From Muribaculaceae bacterium (lineage in GTDB: Bacteria; Bacteroidota; Bacteroidia; Bacteroidales; Muribaculaceae): DNA of 64,000 bases. Location of the stretch: positions 19,173-83,172 of the forward strand of contig JAFVPD010000004.1 of assembly GCA_017505535.1 (NCBI GenBank). The letters are read 5' to 3'. The notes under the pieces are model-generated. The model saw only the letters and a list, made by a program, of their open reading frames with translations, did not search any database and was not told where the DNA came from. This document shows positions 62,246 through 64,000 of the stretch, in pieces. Within the stretch, counting starts at the first letter, position 1, and every line of letters starts with the position of its first letter. The position numbers were made by a program, and so were the translations under genes.

Positions 62246-63631
62246 ATGACAATTAAAAAGATATACAGCATGGCCATTGTGGGAATATCGGTAACGATGC
62301 TCTCAAGCTGTCACATATACAATAAATTTGACATGCCCAAGGACAATGCGCTTGCTCAAGAATATGTACAAGCTCGTGATGCCGAGCTTGATACCACAAC
62401 GTTTGGAAATCTCAAGTGGCAAAAGGTGTTTACCGATCCGGTATTGGCCGATTTGATTAATCAGGCCCTTGAAAACAATGTCAACTTGCAGAATGCCAAG
62501 CTCAATGTTGACATCGCACATGCTCAATTGAAGGGAGCAAAATTAAGTTATCTCCCTTCAGTGGCACTTGCGCCCAATGGTGCGTATGCTTCCTATGCCG
62601 GTTCTGATTTTGTGGGAACCTATCAGTTGCCTATGGCTGTGAGCTGGGAAATTGATATATTTGGCAAACTATTGAACACTAAGCGGGGCGCAAAAGCCGC
62701 AGTGTTGCAAAGTGAAGCTTATCAACAAGCTGTGCGCTCGCAAGTTATTGCCGGTGTAGCTAATTGCTACTATGCAATAGCCACATTGCAACAACAACTC
62801 GACTTGAGCCGTCAGACTGCCGAAAATTGGCGCCAAAGTGTCGAGGTGATGAAAAACCTCAAACTTGCCGGTCGCACCAACGAGGCGGCAGTTGTTCAAA
62901 GCACTGCAAACTATTATAGCATCTTGGCATCAATCACCGACCTTGAGGTGGCTCTTGATGCTGCAAATAATACAATGTCGTTGTTGCTAAATGTGATGCC
63001 ACAAAAATGGAATATCCCGGCCTCGGCAATGTCAAATATTCCAGCTCCCGAAATCATCAGAAACGGAGTGCCCATGATTGAATTGGCGGCACGTCCTGAT
63101 ATCAGAGCGGCCGAGCAAAGTGTGGCGGTAGCATATTATGCCACCAAACAAGCACGAGCAGCATTCTATCCCGGCCTCACAATCTCGGCCAATGGCGGTT
63201 TCACAAATATGCTTGGCTCGATAATCACCAACCCCGGCGATTTCTTTGTGCAACTTGCCGGCTCATTGACAGCGCCATTGTTTGCTCGTGGTGCCAACAT
63301 CGCACGATTGGAGGCTACGCGTGCTCAACAAAAGCAAGCGATGAATAATTTTGAACAAGCTCTATTGAGTGCAAGTGCCGAGGTGAGTGATGCAATGTTG
63401 GTATATGGTAAAAGTGCCGAGAAAGCCGATTTGCTCGCTTTGCAAGTAGAAAACCTTACAAAGTCGGTTGAATATACCCAAGAGTTGCTCTCATTGGGCA
63501 CCGCAACCTATCTTGAAGTGTTGAATGCTCAAACAAGCCTTCTTTCGGCTCAGATGTCGCAACTCTCATGCCAGCAGTCAAAGGCTCAAGCAGTGATAAA
63601 CCTCTATCAATCACTTGGCGGAGGTCGTTAA
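62246..63631 (+). CDS. Outer-membrane efflux channel lipoprotein (TolC/OprM/NodT family)
   Basis: 461 residues. Lipobox Cys22 (TMLSSC) is followed by a long helical barrel domain with the internal repeat of the family: NQALENNVNLQNAKLNVDIAHAQLKGAKLSYLPSVAL in the first half, AARPDIRAAEQSVAVAYYATKQARAAFYPGL in the second. The C-terminal AQTSLLSAQMSQLSCQQSKAQAVINLYQSLGGG is a typical end. It provides the exit duct of the pump encoded just upstream. Confidence 0.95.
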   Translation: MTIKKIYSMAIVGISVTMLSSCHIYNKFDMPKDNALAQEYVQARDAELDTTTFGNLKWQKVFTDPVLADLINQALENNVNLQNAKLNVDIAHAQLKGAKLSYLPSVALAPNGAYASYAGSDFVGTYQLPMAVSWEIDIFGKLLNTKRGAKAAVLQSEAYQQAVRSQVIAGVANCYYAIATLQQQLDLSRQTAENWRQSVEVMKNLKLAGRTNEAAVVQSTANYYSILASITDLEVALDAANNTMSLLLNVMPQKWNIPASAMSNIPAPEIIRNGVPMIELAARPDIRAAEQSVAVAYYATKQARAAFYPGLTISANGGFTNMLGSIITNPGDFFVQLAGSLTAPLFARGANIARLEATRAQQKQAMNNFEQALLSASAEVSDAMLVYGKSAEKADLLALQVENLTKSVEYTQELLSLGTATYLEVLNAQTSLLSAQMSQLSCQQSKAQAVINLYQSLGGGR

Positions 63632-63663
63632 TAAGAAAATTATTTACCTAAAAAGATATAACC

Positions 63664-63864
63664 ATGATTAGTCCTTTAGCTTACGTTGATGCGTCGGCAA
63701 AGATCGGCCAAAACGTTAAAATACACCCATTTGCCTATATCGATGCAAATGTCGAAATCGGCGATGGCTGTGAGATAATGCCTTATGTGAGCATCATACA
63801 TGGTACTCGCATGGGAAAAAACAACAAGGTGTTCCAAGGCTCTATAATTGGGGCCGACCCTTAA
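63664..63864 (+). pseudogene. lpxA: LpxA-like UDP-GlcNAc acyltransferase, truncated after 66 codons
   Basis: The product starts MISPLAYVDASAKIGQN and shows left-handed beta-helix hexapeptide repeats (ANVEIGDGCEIMPYVSII), then VFQGSIIGADP, which in LpxA is followed by QD and some 190 further residues. Here TAA follows at once, and the sequence becomes the end of a transposase gene on the other strand. LpxA adds the first acyl chain of lipid A and is normally about 260 residues. So this copy is interrupted by an insertion, or is a remnant of a second copy, or marks an assembly join. Confidence 0.75.
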
Positions 63865-64000
63865 GTACATGACAAAAATTTGAACACATCGAATTTCGGC
63901 TTGTAGAGCGGTCTTAGAAGAACGTTTGCGATTTCTTCCAGACCATACTTGATTAGTGATTTGGCTCTCTTGCCGTGTTTCAATATTCTGATAGCTTTTA
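63861..64000 (-). mobile_element. End of an insertion sequence carrying a DDE-type transposase gene (partial)
   Basis: On the minus strand, a frame enters from the right edge and ends at 63861: KAIRILKHGKRAKSL, IKYGLEEIANVLLRPLY, ... FKFLSCT and a stop, 45 residues in the window. The basic stretch, YGLE and the FLSCT ending recall C-termini of Bacteroidales IS4-type transposases as I remember them; the exact family is not certain. The stop codon falls exactly at the point where the lpxA-like frame is lost, so the element end must be within a few bases of 63861. The rest lies outside the window. Confidence 0.55.

Overview
The window looks like chromosomal DNA of a gut-type Bacteroidales bacterium. 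The evidence is a complete SusC/SusD glycan-uptake locus, many lipoproteins with an acidic residue after the lipobox cysteine, and Bacteroidetes-type promoters (TTTG, about 19 bases, TANNTTTG). Placement in or near Muribaculaceae is an inference from gene families only. There is no rRNA operon, prophage or CRISPR array.

Layout. Bases 1-4442 hold most of a very large secreted S8 protease that runs off the left edge. Bases 4.7-18.5 kb are housekeeping: a threonine aldolase-like enzyme, tRNA-Gln, tyrS, topA with an RluA-type pseudouridine synthase, a surface lipoprotein with an ABC transporter pair, rsmA-mgtE-thyA-folA and tRNA-Arg. A strong two-way terminator at 18.58 kb separates this from the main accessory region.

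Bases 18.6-42.8 kb are one fourteen-gene, minus-strand polysaccharide utilisation locus (PUL). In transcription order it encodes an FAD-dependent oxidoreductase, a DUF4434 protein, a sugar porter, an N-acylglucosamine 2-epimerase, SusC, SusD, a DUF5018 surface lipoprotein, a phosphodiester glycosidase, a family-10-like glycosidase, a calcineurin-like phosphoesterase, a fused sialate-O-acetylesterase/family-10-like protein, a DUF5009 transmembrane acyltransferase, a GH20 beta-hexosaminidase and a second DUF4434 protein. Phosphodiester-, acetyl- and hexosamine-acting enzymes together suggest an O-acetylated, phosphodiester-containing amino-sugar polymer as substrate (inference). No regulator is encoded in it.

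Bases 43-53.8 kb are again mostly core genes: a small-RNA candidate, a B3/B4 protein with a YciO-type Sua5 protein and an acetyltransferase, an N-acetylmuramidase with pepD, a small membrane protein with an OmpH-like protein, pnp, and mtnN-luxS with an AlbA-domain regulator. Three copies of a hairpin-rich repeat lie at 48.99, 51.77 and 54.19 kb. The third is joined to the C-terminal remnant of what looks like an IS200/REP-type (Y1) transposase and is bounded by inverted double mini-hairpins. I read this as a REP-like element family with the relic of its own transposase.

Bases 54.6-57.6 kb hold an ABC transporter/GntR operon with a consensus promoter and a palindromic operator over the expected start site. 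Bases 57.8-63.6 kb encode a complete tripartite RND efflux pump. The window ends in an lpxA-like gene broken after 66 codons, exactly where the end of a transposase gene on the other strand begins.
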